Positions 7,146-15,287 of a stretch of DNA of 16,723 nt are shown here, piece after piece; the stretch's first letter is position 1; the number at the start of each line of letters is the position of its first letter. This stretch comes from an uncultured Acidobacteriota bacterium (GTDB taxonomy: Bacteria; Acidobacteriota; Thermoanaerobaculia; Gp7-AA8), in contig CAMPKJ010000088.1 in assembly GCA_946887105.1 (NCBI GenBank), positions 1 to 16,723 of the forward strand. The letters run 5' to 3'. The position numbers were made by a program, and so were the translations under genes. A model generated the notes under the pieces. That model did no database searches. It was not told the DNA's origin and saw only the letters and a list, made by a program, of their open reading frames with translations.

Positions 7146-9911
7146 ATGCGTAAGTCGGTCCTGGTCAACGCACTGCTGGCGATCCTGACGATCGGGATCG
7201 TGCTGGGTGCGTTCGTTTCCTTCCAGCGCAAACGCTCCTCGTTCGAGCGCATCGACTTCACCTTCCAGCGCGACAACGGACCGATCATCGTCCAGACCGT
7301 CGACCCCGGCAGCAATGCCGACCACGCGGGACTGCGGTCCGGCGACGTGATCCTGCTCCTCAACGCCACGCCGACCACCGAAGTCGAAGGCGTGCAGAAA
7401 ACGCTGCGCCGCATCGGCCATGAAGTGACGATGGTGATCAACCGCGGCGGCAAGATCATCACCATCCAGTACCTGCCGCCGGAGCTGAAGGTCGACATCC
7501 CATACCTGATCCTCAGCTTCATCGGCTTCATCTATCTGGCCATCGGCCTCTTCACGCTCTTCCGAGGAGAGACGTCGGAGAGCCGCCTCTTCTACTTCGT
7601 CACGCTGCTCTCGTTCGTCGTGTACGTCTACACGCCGGCGGGCGACATCGACTGGAGCTACAAGACCCTGCAGATGACGGAGGAGCTGGCGAGCATCTTC
7701 CTGCCGCCGCTCACGCTGCACTTCTTCCTGCTCTTCCCGCGTCCTCTGATCCGCGAGCGCAAGTGGCTGGTCTGGATGTACGTCCCGCCGATCCTGCTGA
7801 CGCTGTGGAACATCGACGTGCTGATCTTCAACAACGCCGTCGCGATCACGGACGTGCGCCGTTCGCTGGAGCTGATCCGCCGCTGGGAGCTGCTCGACTT
7901 CGGGATCTACTTCACGCTCGCGGTGGTGGCGCTCGCGCTGACGTACGGGCGTGCGGCGCCCGCCGGCAAGAAGCAGATCAAGTGGATTTATCTCGGACTC
8001 GCGCTCGGCTTCCTGCCGTTCCTCGGGATCTACATCATCCCGTACATGGTCGCGGGCAGCGTCGCGCCGGTCTACACGACCATCTCGCTGTTGCCGCTGG
8101 CGTTCATCCCGCTCGCGTTCGCCGTCTCGATCCTCAAGTACAAGCTGTGGGACGTCGAGGTCGTGATCAAAGAGGTGCTGGCGTATTCGGTCACGTTCGC
8201 GTTCGGCATGATCGCGTTCTCGACCGTGAACCTGCTGCTTTCGCGCGTCATCGAAGAGCGCTCGGCGATGGAGCGCAATTTCCTCGCGTTCAGCTCGGGC
8301 CTGCTCATCGCCGGCGTGCTGATTCCGGTGAAGGGAAAGATCGAAGCGGTCATCGAGATGATCCTGTACCGCGAGAGCTACCGCCATCGCCGCACCATGA
8401 CGGACTTCGCGCAGGAGCTGGCCACGTTCCACGACGTCGAGGAGCTGATCTCGATGATGCGCGAACGGCTGCGTGCCACGCTGCACATCGAGCGGATGAA
8501 CCTCTACATCCGCGAAGCGGCTTCGCTGATGATCTACGACCCGGAGTCGGGCGTACCCGCGCGCGTCACGGCCGAGGAGCTCGGGCTGATTCCGCAGGAA
8601 GGGCCGATGGTGCTCACTGCCCCGCGGCTCCCCGATGCGACTGACGTTCCGTGGCGTCTGCTATCCGCCGGCTACCGCTACGTCTTCCCATTGCGCAATC
8701 GGGGCGAGCTGCAGGGATTGCTGCTCCTCGGCACGCGCCGCGGCGAAGAGCCGCTCTCGCGCGACGACCTGCACCTCATCGGAACGCTGACCGCGCCGGT
8801 CGCGCTGGCGATGGAGAACTCGCGGCTGTACGGCAAGCTGCGCCGGCAGCTCGACGAGATCCGCGCGCTGAAGGAGTACAACGAGAACATCATCGAGTCG
8901 TCGCTGTCGGCCATCGCGGTCGTGTCGCACGACGGCACGGTGCTCACTGCGAATCAGGCGTTCTGGGAGCTGGTCGGCTCCGATCACTCCGGCCACTCGA
9001 TCGACGAGCTCTTTCCGCCATATGCCGAGCTGCGCCAGGGCCGCGGCCTCACGCACTCGACGCAGTTCACGAATCGCAACGGCGTCGAGAAAGAGGTCAC
9101 GGTCACGGCCAGCCCGCTCTCCGCGACCGACGTCGATGACGGCGCGCGCGTGCTGGTCATCGGCGACATCACCGATCGCGTGCGCCTCGAGCGCGAGCTG
9201 CAGGACAAGGAGCGCCTGGCGTCGCTCGGCCTGCTCGCCGCCGGCGTCGCGCACGAGGTCAACACGCCGCTCACCGGGATCTCGTCGTACGCCCAGCTGC
9301 TGCTCGCCGACACGAACGAGAGCGACCCTAAGTATCGCCTGCTCAAGAAGATGGAGCAGCAGACCTTCCGCGCCTCGAGCCTGGTCAACAACCTCCTCGA
9401 CCTCATCGCGAACCGGCCGCGTGCGTGCGAGACCGTCAACATCGAGAACCTCATCACGTCCACCGTGGCCATGCACGAGGACCTGATGAAGCCGAAGAAC
9501 ATCACCGTCCATCTGCAGACGGTGCTGCGCCGCGCGGCCGAGGCGCCGCTCTGCGTGCGCGGGAACTTCCAGGACCTGCAGCAGGTTCTGACGAACGTTC
9601 TGCTCAACGCGCGCGATGCCGTCGCGGAAGGCGGCAACATCTGGATCTCCGTGACCGAGGAAGGCGAGCGCGCGATCGTTCGCGTCCGGGATGACGGCAA
9701 GGGAATCCCGGCGGACATCATCGGACGGATCTTCGATCCGCTGGTGACCACCAAACGCGGTCAGGGCGGAACCGGCCTCGGGCTGGCGATCAGTCGTAGA
9801 CTGATTCACGCCTGCGACGGAGACATCACCGTCGCGAGCACCCCCGGAAGCGGAGCCGAGTTTTCGATTGTGTTGCTGCGGGCGGAGAAGGCTGTCGGCA
9901 GTATGCAGTGA
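7146..9911 (+). CDS. PDZ/multi-TM sensor histidine kinase with GAF and PAS domains (NtrB-like core)
   Basis: A 921-aa inner-membrane kinase. Order: TM helix (~5-24), periplasmic PDZ-like domain (~39-111, with DHAGLRSGDVILLLN), then about nine hydrophobic helices (~119-395), a GAF-like domain (~416-560), PAS (~578-688), HisKA with AGVAHEVNTPL (H703 is the phosphorylated His), and HATPase_c with N box LLNARDA, DDGKG (849-853) and GGTGLGL (874-880). All catalytic boxes look intact. The TM-PDZ-multi-TM layout, and the KYKLWDVEVVIKEVL stretch at the end of the bundle, recall the sensor half of Bacillus ComP, but the kinase core is NtrB-like, not the HisKA_3 type of ComP. ATG 7146 is preferred; TTG 7125 is in frame. 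The stop overlaps the next gene by 4 nt, so the two proteins should be made together and form a phosphorelay pair. The signal is unknown. Confidence 0.93.
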   Translation: MRKSVLVNALLAILTIGIVLGAFVSFQRKRSSFERIDFTFQRDNGPIIVQTVDPGSNADHAGLRSGDVILLLNATPTTEVEGVQKTLRRIGHEVTMVINRGGKIITIQYLPPELKVDIPYLILSFIGFIYLAIGLFTLFRGETSESRLFYFVTLLSFVVYVYTPAGDIDWSYKTLQMTEELASIFLPPLTLHFFLLFPRPLIRERKWLVWMYVPPILLTLWNIDVLIFNNAVAITDVRRSLELIRRWELLDFGIYFTLAVVALALTYGRAAPAGKKQIKWIYLGLALGFLPFLGIYIIPYMVAGSVAPVYTTISLLPLAFIPLAFAVSILKYKLWDVEVVIKEVLAYSVTFAFGMIAFSTVNLLLSRVIEERSAMERNFLAFSSGLLIAGVLIPVKGKIEAVIEMILYRESYRHRRTMTDFAQELATFHDVEELISMMRERLRATLHIERMNLYIREAASLMIYDPESGVPARVTAEELGLIPQEGPMVLTAPRLPDATDVPWRLLSAGYRYVFPLRNRGELQGLLLLGTRRGEEPLSRDDLHLIGTLTAPVALAMENSRLYGKLRRQLDEIRALKEYNENIIESSLSAIAVVSHDGTVLTANQAFWELVGSDHSGHSIDELFPPYAELRQGRGLTHSTQFTNRNGVEKEVTVTASPLSATDVDDGARVLVIGDITDRVRLERELQDKERLASLGLLAAGVAHEVNTPLTGISSYAQLLLADTNESDPKYRLLKKMEQQTFRASSLVNNLLDLIANRPRACETVNIENLITSTVAMHEDLMKPKNITVHLQTVLRRAAEAPLCVRGNFQDLQQVLTNVLLNARDAVAEGGNIWISVTEEGERAIVRVRDDGKGIPADIIGRIFDPLVTTKRGQGGTGLGLAISRRLIHACDGDITVASTPGSGAEFSIVLLRAEKAVGSMQ

Positions 9912-11323
9912 AGTTCATGCGAATCCTCATCGTCGACGACGAAGAAGTCCTGCGAGATGTGCTCGAAGTCGTGCTGCGGCGCGAAGGCTTCGACATTCTC
10001 ACCGCCGCCAGCGGTGAAGAAGCGTTGAGCATGCTCGACGGCGAGGAAGTGGACCTGGCCATCCTCGACGTCATGCTGCCCGGCATCAGCGGCATCGACA
10101 CGCTGCGCGCGATGCGCATCTCCAATCCGCACCTGCCGGTCATCGTCATCACCGCCTCGTCATCCATCGACGGGGCCATCGAGGCGATGAAACACGGCGC
10201 GTTCCACTACATCCCCAAGCCGTTCAAGAACGATGAAGTGGTGCTGACCGTGAACAAGGCGCTGGAGCAGCGGCGCCTGTCGCGCGAGAACGAACGCCTC
10301 AAGACCGAGCTCTCCGACAAGTTCTCGTACGCGAACATCATTGGCAAGAGCGAGATCATGCGGAAGGTGTTCGACCTGATCAAACAGGCCGCGCCGTCGC
10401 GATCGAACATTCTCATCCAGGGCGAGTCCGGGACCGGCAAGGAGCTGGTGGCCAAGGCCATCCATCACGCCAGCCCGCGCGCGCGCAATGCCTTCGTGAC
10501 CGTCAACTCCGGATCGCTGCCGCCGGAGCTGCTCGAGTCGTCGCTGTTCGGTCATATGAAGGGCGCGTTCACCGGCGCGATCGCCACCAAGCGCGGTCTG
10601 TTCGAAGTGGCCGACGGTGGCTCGATCTTCCTCGACGAGATCGGGAACATCAATCTCGAAACGCAGGCCAAGCTGCTGCGCGTGATCCAGGAAAAGGAGT
10701 TCATGCGCCTCGGATCGGTGGAAACGATCCGCGTCGACGCGCGCATCATCGCCGCCACGAATGCCGACCTGCACCGGCTGATGGCGGACTTGAAGTTCCG
10801 CGAAGATCTCTACTACCGCCTCAACGTGATCACCATCCAGCTCCCGCCGCTGCGCCGCAAGCGCGAAGACATTCCGCTGCTCGTGCAGCACTTCCTGCAG
10901 AAGTACTCCGAGGAGAACAAGCGCAAGGTGCGCGAGGTCACGCCGGAGGCGATGCGCATCCTCATGGATCACGCCTGGCCCGGTAACGTGCGCGAGCTGG
11001 AGAACACCATCGAGCGCGCGGTCGTGCTCTGCACCGGCGATCGCGTGACGCCGGAACTGCTCCCCGATTACCTGCGCTATCCGACGCGCACCGACCAGCC
11101 GGCCATGATCGTGCCGCAGGACGGCATCTCGCTGAAGGACTCGGTCTCCAACTACGAGCGCGCCATGATCCTGCAATCGCTCGAGCTCGCGAACGGCGTG
11201 CAGAAACGCGCCGCCGAGCTGCTGCAGCTCAAGCCTTCCACGCTGAACGAGATGATGAAGCGCCTCGGCATCCACACGAAGTCGAACGCGATCATCGAAG
11301 ACGAAGTGGCCGTCGGCGAATGA
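9908..11323 (+). CDS. NtrC-family sigma-54-dependent response regulator
   Basis: A 471-aa transcription activator. The receiver domain (~4-120) has the acidic pair D10/D11, phosphoacceptor D54 (AILDVMLPG), T82 and K104 (YIPKPFK). The AAA+ sigma-54 interaction domain (~143-372) has Walker A GESGTGKE (172-179), the sigma-54 contact loop GAFTGA (219-224), Walker B IFLDEIG (240-246) and the FREDLYYRLNV and WPGNVREL motifs. The C-terminal Fis-type helix-turn-helix (~407-455) contains ANGVQKRAAELLQL. All residues for phosphorylation, ATP hydrolysis and sigma-54 remodelling are present. GTG 9908 overlaps the kinase stop as GTGA, implying translational coupling; ATG 9917, three codons later, is an equally reasonable start. 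It is the cognate partner of the upstream kinase. Target promoters are not identified, apart from one weak candidate before the kinase gene itself. Confidence 0.96.
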   Translation: MKFMRILIVDDEEVLRDVLEVVLRREGFDILTAASGEEALSMLDGEEVDLAILDVMLPGISGIDTLRAMRISNPHLPVIVITASSSIDGAIEAMKHGAFHYIPKPFKNDEVVLTVNKALEQRRLSRENERLKTELSDKFSYANIIGKSEIMRKVFDLIKQAAPSRSNILIQGESGTGKELVAKAIHHASPRARNAFVTVNSGSLPPELLESSLFGHMKGAFTGAIATKRGLFEVADGGSIFLDEIGNINLETQAKLLRVIQEKEFMRLGSVETIRVDARIIAATNADLHRLMADLKFREDLYYRLNVITIQLPPLRRKREDIPLLVQHFLQKYSEENKRKVREVTPEAMRILMDHAWPGNVRELENTIERAVVLCTGDRVTPELLPDYLRYPTRTDQPAMIVPQDGISLKDSVSNYERAMILQSLELANGVQKRAAELLQLKPSTLNEMMKRLGIHTKSNAIIEDEVAVGE

Positions 11324-11333
11324 CGGCCGCTCC

Positions 11334-11338
11334 AGGGG
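11334..11338 (+). promoter_or_regulatory. Shine-Dalgarno (AGGGG) deciding the start of the YciI-like gene
   Basis: AGGGG lies 5 nt before ATG 11344 and supports that start over the in-frame ATG at 11320, which overlaps the regulator's stop. It is one of the few plausible ribosome binding sites in the window. Confidence 0.5.
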
Positions 11339-11343
11339 TTGTC

Positions 11344-11808
11344 ATGAAACGCATTCAATGGTCGTTGTGCGTGCTCGCGTTGCTGTGCACCGTGGTCGTG
11401 ACCGCGGAGGAACAACCCGCGTTCGATCCCGAACTGGCGAAGAAGCTCGGCGCCGACGAACGCGGCATGAAGACGTACGTGCTGTGCATTCTCAAGACCG
11501 GACCGAAGGATGCCGCGGTCCAGGGAGAGCAGCGCAAGGAGGCGTTCGCCGGTCATTTCGCGAACATCGGACGCCTCGCCGATGAAGGAAAGCTCGCCGT
11601 CGCCGGTCCGTTCGGCAAGAACGACAAGGCCTACCGCGGCCTGTACATCTTCAATGTTTCCACGATCGAAGAAGCCGAGAAGCTGGTCATGCTCGATCCC
11701 GCCGTCGCGGCAGGCGTATTCGTGCCGGAGCTGACGCTCTGGTACGGCTCCGCCGCGATGATGATCGTCAACGACACGCACAAGAAGCTCGAGAAGCCGA
11801 AGAGTTAG
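11344..11808 (+). CDS. Secreted YciI-like (YCII domain) protein
   Basis: A 154-aa protein. Residues 1-21 (MKRIQWSLCVLALLCTVVVTA) are a signal peptide, so it is exported. Residues ~43-140 are a YCII-type ferredoxin-like domain: a strand TYVLCILKTGP, H71 in AGHFANIGRLADEGKLAVAGPF, and D118 in LDPAVAAGVFVPELTLWYGSAAM. H71 and D118 match the conserved His/Asp pair of YciI proteins, for which no firm reaction is known. The family is best known as small cytoplasmic proteins, so an exported version is noteworthy. It follows the response regulator by 20 nt and probably shares its transcript. An in-frame ATG at 11320 would add 8 residues but would spoil the signal peptide start. Domain assignment is fairly sure; function is open. 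Confidence 0.85.
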   Translation: MKRIQWSLCVLALLCTVVVTAEEQPAFDPELAKKLGADERGMKTYVLCILKTGPKDAAVQGEQRKEAFAGHFANIGRLADEGKLAVAGPFGKNDKAYRGLYIFNVSTIEEAEKLVMLDPAVAAGVFVPELTLWYGSAAMMIVNDTHKKLEKPKS

Positions 11809-11825
11809 CGGCCGAAGAGTCGCTC

Positions 11826-11831
11826 TACAAT
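11826..11831 (+). promoter_or_regulatory. Candidate -10 hexamer (TACAAT) for the M14 peptidase gene
   Basis: TACAAT matches five of six bases of TATAAT and ends 10 nt before ATG 11842, so the mRNA would be leaderless or nearly so. No Shine-Dalgarno is present in the gap. The -35 region is weak (TTAGCG at 11805, short spacing). It gives the peptidase its own promoter, separate from the regulator operon. Confidence 0.5.
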
Positions 11832-11841
11832 CGCGCGCACG

Positions 11842-14355
11842 ATGATTCGCCGCAGCGTCGCTCTGCTTCTTCTTCTCCTCTCGTTCAGTGCATTCGCGCA
11901 GATCCCCACGCCCGAGGAGTTTCTCGGCTACGGCATGGGCGAGCGGTTCACGCCGCACCATCGCATCCTCGCCTACTTCGAAGAGCTCACGCGCCGCTCG
12001 CCGCTGATCACCATGCGCCAGATCGGCGAGACGTATGAGCATCGTCCGCTGGTGCTGGCGACGATCACCTCGGCGAAGAATCACGCCGCGCTGGAGACGA
12101 TCCGCCGCAATGCCCAGGCGCTCGCGAACGGCGACGGCGACGTCGATGCGCTCGTGCGCGACATGCCGGTCATCGTCTGGCTCGCATTCGGCGTGCACGG
12201 CAACGAGTCGTCGTCCGCCGAAGCGGCGATGTGGGTGGCGTCGGCGCTGGTGAGAGATCCTGAAGCGCTCGAGAACGTGGTGGTGATCCTCGATCCGCTC
12301 GAGAATCCGGACGGACGCGAGCGGTACGTGTCGTGGTTTCAGCGCACAGCCGGCGTGACGCCGAATCCGGCTCCCGAAGCGTTCGAGCATCAGGAGCCGT
12401 GGCCGGGCGGACGATTCAATCATTACCTGATCGACATGAACCGCGACTGGACGTGGATGTCGCAGCGCGAAACGCAGGCACGCGTCGCCGCGTATGCGCA
12501 ATGGCCGCCGCAGGTGTTCGCCGACTTCCACGAGATGTTCGCCGGCTCGAGCTACTTCTTCCCGCCCGATGCCAAGCCGATCAACGCCAACCTGCCGAAG
12601 GCCGTCGAGGACTGGCTGGATGTGTTCGGCCGCGCGAACGCCGCCGAGTTCTCGAAGCGCGGCTGGACGTTCTTCGTCGGCGAGCGATTCGATCTCTTCT
12701 ATCCCGGCTACGGCGATTCATGGCCGTCGCTGCACGGCGCGATCGGAATGACGTACGAGATGGCCGGCGGCCACCGCGCGGGATCGGCGTACCGCCGCGA
12801 GGATGGCACGGTGCTGCGTTTGGCGGATCGCGCGCAGCGTCATTACACGACCGGCATGATCACGGTGCGCACCGCCGCGCAGAATCGCGAGGCGCTGCTG
12901 CGCTACACGCATGCGGCCGCGCGCGCGCAGATCGACGCCGGGAAGAACGTGTTCCTTCTCGCGCCCGGCACTCCGAATTTCGAGGCGCTGGTCGCGTTGC
13001 TGCAGAAGCAGGGCGTGCGCGTGGAGATGCTGTCCGCGCCGGCGACGGTGCGCGCGATGAGCATCGATCGCAACGTCACCGAGTCGCGTTCGTTTCCGGC
13101 CGGGACCGCGGCGATCTCGACCCGCCAGCCGCTGGGCGGTCTGGCGAACACGCTGCTCGAGAAGGCGCCCGCGTTCAGCAGCGGTTTCGTCGAGCAACAG
13201 CGCGCCAGAGCGGAAGCGGACGAGCCGGACGAGTTCTATGACCTCACCACCTGGTCGCTGCCGCTGGCGATGAACGTCGAAGGCTGGGTCACCACCGCGC
13301 CGGTCACGGGAACGACTGCATTTCGCAGCAATGCCGTGCCGGCGTTCCGCAGCGCGTCGTACGGCTATCTCGTCGATGCACTGCAGCCGAACCTCTATCG
13401 CTTCATCGGACGGCTGTTCGCGAACAACGTGCGCTTCAGCGTCGTCGACAGCGAGATCAATACCGGCGATCGCGCGTACGTCCGAGGCGCGCTGGTGATC
13501 CTGAAAGGGAACAACGCCAAGGAGCTCGACGCGACGCTGACCACGATTGCGCGCGAGGCCGCGGTGGAGGTCGTGCCGCTGGAGTCGGGATGGATGGGCG
13601 GGATCTCGTTCGGCTCAGAGAAGATCCGCTTCGTGAAGGATCCGAAGATCGGGCTGGTCGGCGGCCCGGGCAGCGACGCGACGTCGTACGGCATGCTCTG
13701 GCACACGCTCGACATCGACACGCCGATCCCGCACACGACCCTCTCCGCGGAGTCGCTGCGCAATCTCGACCTCGGCAACTATCGCGTGCTGGTCTTCCCG
13801 GACGGCTCCTACACCGAACGCCTCGGCAAACGCGCCGTCGAAAAGATCAAACAGTGGGTGAATGACGGCGGCACGCTCGTGGCGGTCAAAGGCGCGCACG
13901 CGTTTCTGCGCGAGAAGGACGTCGAGATCTCGAAGCTCAAACCATGGCAGGCGCCGAAGACAGACGAGAAGGAGACCGAGGAAGCGCCGGCGCGCTACAA
14001 CGACTTCCGCATCCCCGGCTCCGCGTTCCGCACCACCATGAACGAGCGCTCGTTCCTCACGTTCGGCGTTCCGCGTTCGCCGGCCGTGCTCGTCGAAGGC
14101 AGCGGCGCGTTTCTGCCGCTGCCGCACAAGGTCGACAACATCGTCACCATCGATGAGAAGGATCCGCTGATCTCCGGCGTGGCCTGGCCGGAGAACATCG
14201 AGCGCATCAAAGGCTCGGTGTACGTCGCCAGCGAAAAGTTCGGCCGCGGGCAGGTCATCACGTTCGCGGATGACCCGCACTTCCGGCTGTTCTGGCGCGG
14301 AACGCTGCCGGTGTTTTTGAACGCGATCGTGTACGGGCCGTCGTTCCCTCGCTAG
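11842..14355 (+). CDS. Secreted M14-type zinc carboxypeptidase with GATase1-like C-terminal region
   Basis: An 837-aa exported enzyme. Residues 1-19 form a signal peptide ending at SAFAQ. The catalytic domain (~35-350) has zinc ligands H119 and E122 in GVHGNES and H230 in DFHE, substrate-carboxylate residues N200/R201 in DMNRDW, and the likely catalytic E306 in TYEMAGG, so it should be an active M14-type metallopeptidase cleaving C-terminal or cell-wall peptide bonds. The middle (~365-590) is mixed alpha/beta. From ~600 to 690 a class I glutamine amidotransferase-like segment (KIGLVGGPGSDATSYGML, then YRVLVFPDGSY and IKQWVNDGGTLVAVKG) has no Cys nucleophile at the expected turn, so this part is probably a non-catalytic fold. 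The total is much longer than classical ~300-400-aa carboxypeptidases. It has its own promoter and ends at a structured repeat. Substrate is unknown; peptide scavenging is the simplest guess. Confidence 0.92.
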   Translation: MIRRSVALLLLLLSFSAFAQIPTPEEFLGYGMGERFTPHHRILAYFEELTRRSPLITMRQIGETYEHRPLVLATITSAKNHAALETIRRNAQALANGDGDVDALVRDMPVIVWLAFGVHGNESSSAEAAMWVASALVRDPEALENVVVILDPLENPDGRERYVSWFQRTAGVTPNPAPEAFEHQEPWPGGRFNHYLIDMNRDWTWMSQRETQARVAAYAQWPPQVFADFHEMFAGSSYFFPPDAKPINANLPKAVEDWLDVFGRANAAEFSKRGWTFFVGERFDLFYPGYGDSWPSLHGAIGMTYEMAGGHRAGSAYRREDGTVLRLADRAQRHYTTGMITVRTAAQNREALLRYTHAAARAQIDAGKNVFLLAPGTPNFEALVALLQKQGVRVEMLSAPATVRAMSIDRNVTESRSFPAGTAAISTRQPLGGLANTLLEKAPAFSSGFVEQQRARAEADEPDEFYDLTTWSLPLAMNVEGWVTTAPVTGTTAFRSNAVPAFRSASYGYLVDALQPNLYRFIGRLFANNVRFSVVDSEINTGDRAYVRGALVILKGNNAKELDATLTTIAREAAVEVVPLESGWMGGISFGSEKIRFVKDPKIGLVGGPGSDATSYGMLWHTLDIDTPIPHTTLSAESLRNLDLGNYRVLVFPDGSYTERLGKRAVEKIKQWVNDGGTLVAVKGAHAFLREKDVEISKLKPWQAPKTDEKETEEAPARYNDFRIPGSAFRTTMNERSFLTFGVPRSPAVLVEGSGAFLPLPHKVDNIVTIDEKDPLISGVAWPENIERIKGSVYVASEKFGRGQVITFADDPHFRLFWRGTLPVFLNAIVYGPSFPR

Positions 14356-14446
14356 GCGTTGGGCTTTGGGCGTTGGGCTTTCGGGCGTTTTCGCGCCGCC
14401 GTCACGTCTGGCGAGAAATCCCAAACGCCCGTCGCCTACAGCCTGA
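14356..14446. repeat. Structured intergenic repeat, copy 2
   Basis: It begins directly after the peptidase stop with a 14-nt tandem: GCGTTGGGCTTT at 14356-14367 and again at 14370-14381. GGGCGTTT (14383-14390) pairs exactly with AAACGCCC (14423-14430), and the inner TCGCGCC (14391-14397) pairs with GGCGAGA (14410-14416) with one mismatch. The left arm and the ATCCCAAACGCC core match copy 1 at 1968-2066 in the same orientation. Both copies lie at gene 3' ends, which suggests a REP-like element or a 3'-end/termination role. Confidence 0.6.
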
Positions 14447-14468
14447 TGCCCGGTCACACATCTTGCTT

Positions 14469-15287
14469 ATGACCACCCGTCCGCCCGCGGTCGCCGGCTC
14501 ATTCTATGAAGGAACGGCGGAACGGCTGCGCCAGCAGGTGGAGGCGTGTTTCGCGGTCCATCCGCAACCGGCCGCGCAGAAGCAGCGCATCATCGGCGCG
14601 GTCGTGCCGCACGCCGGCCTGATGTACCGCGGACACGTCGCGGCCGCTTTCTACGCCATCGCCGATCTGCCGAAGCGCTTCGTGATCCTCTGCCCGAATC
14701 ACACCGGCGCCGGACATTTCGCGGCCATCAATCGCGAGGGCGCGTGGCGTACGCCGTTCGGCGATGTTCCGGTCGACACGCCGCTCGCCGACGCGCTGAT
14801 GGCGCGGACGCCGCTGTTCGCCGACGACGCTCGCGCCCACGCGCGCGAGCATTCGCTCGAAGTGCAGCTGCCCTTCCTCCAGCATCTCCTCGCCGAGTTC
14901 ACCTTCGTCCCGATCTGCCTCGGCGCGCGTCGCTACGAGCTCGCCGAGGAGGCAGGACGGGCCATCGCCGCGGTGCTGCGAGAGGAGAAGGAACCGGTCG
15001 GCATCCTGGCCAGCTCCGACCTCAATCACTACGAAGATCAGGACACCACGCTGCGCAAGGACCGCCTCGCGATCGATGAAGTGCAGAAGCGCGATCCGCG
15101 CGAGCTGTGGCGCGTGGTCGAAGAATTCGACGTATCGATGTGCGGCTTCATCCCCACCACCGCGATGCTCGTGGCCGCCAACGCGCTCGGCGCCACGAAC
15201 GCGGCGCTGATCGCACACGCCACGTCCGGAGACGTGAACGGCGATTACTCGCATGTTGTGGGGTACGCGTCGATGCTCATATCCTGA
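14469..15287 (+). CDS. amrB: MEMO family protein (AmmeMemoRadiSam system protein B)
   Basis: A 272-aa cytoplasmic protein of the MEMO1 family, related in fold to class III extradiol dioxygenases (LigB). Family blocks are in order: PPAVAGSFY (5-13), VVPHAGLMYRGHVAA (45-59, H48), CPNHTGAG (75-82, H78), EHSLEVQLPFLQ (127-138), ASSDLNHYED (181-190) and DVSMCGFIPTTAM (221-233, C225). H48, H78 and C225 correspond to the metal-binding His/His/Cys of human MEMO1, so metal binding looks intact. In many prokaryotes this gene is grouped with AMMECR1 and a radical SAM gene; neither partner is here. The reaction is not known. ATG 14469 gives the canonical N-terminus; upstream is repeat DNA with no Shine-Dalgarno. 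The glgA start follows its stop by 8 nt, and glgA's likely promoter is inside its last codons. Confidence 0.93.
   Translation: MTTRPPAVAGSFYEGTAERLRQQVEACFAVHPQPAAQKQRIIGAVVPHAGLMYRGHVAAAFYAIADLPKRFVILCPNHTGAGHFAAINREGAWRTPFGDVPVDTPLADALMARTPLFADDARAHAREHSLEVQLPFLQHLLAEFTFVPICLGARRYELAEEAGRAIAAVLREEKEPVGILASSDLNHYEDQDTTLRKDRLAIDEVQKRDPRELWRVVEEFDVSMCGFIPTTAMLVAANALGATNAALIAHATSGDVNGDYSHVVGYASMLIS
15256..15285 (+). promoter_or_regulatory. Candidate glgA promoter (TTGTGG, 18 nt, TATCCT)
   Basis: TTGTGG at 15256-15261 and TATCCT at 15280-15285 are separated by 18 nt, and the -10 ends 10 nt before ATG 15296. It lies within the 3' end of the MEMO gene. No Shine-Dalgarno is visible before glgA, so a leaderless mRNA fits, although read-through from the MEMO gene is also possible. 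Confidence 0.4.

Noticed and set aside
6795..8486. 563-codon open frame on the - strand across the DUF2400/kinase junction
   Set aside because: It is a low-complexity product rich in Arg, Glu, Asp, Gln and His, antisense to well-supported DUF2400 and kinase domains.
14356..14446. CRISPR-like or minisatellite array in the 14-nt tandem
   Set aside because: Only two tandem units followed by an inverted arm; no regular spacers, and the similarity to 1968-2066 favours an extragenic palindromic element.
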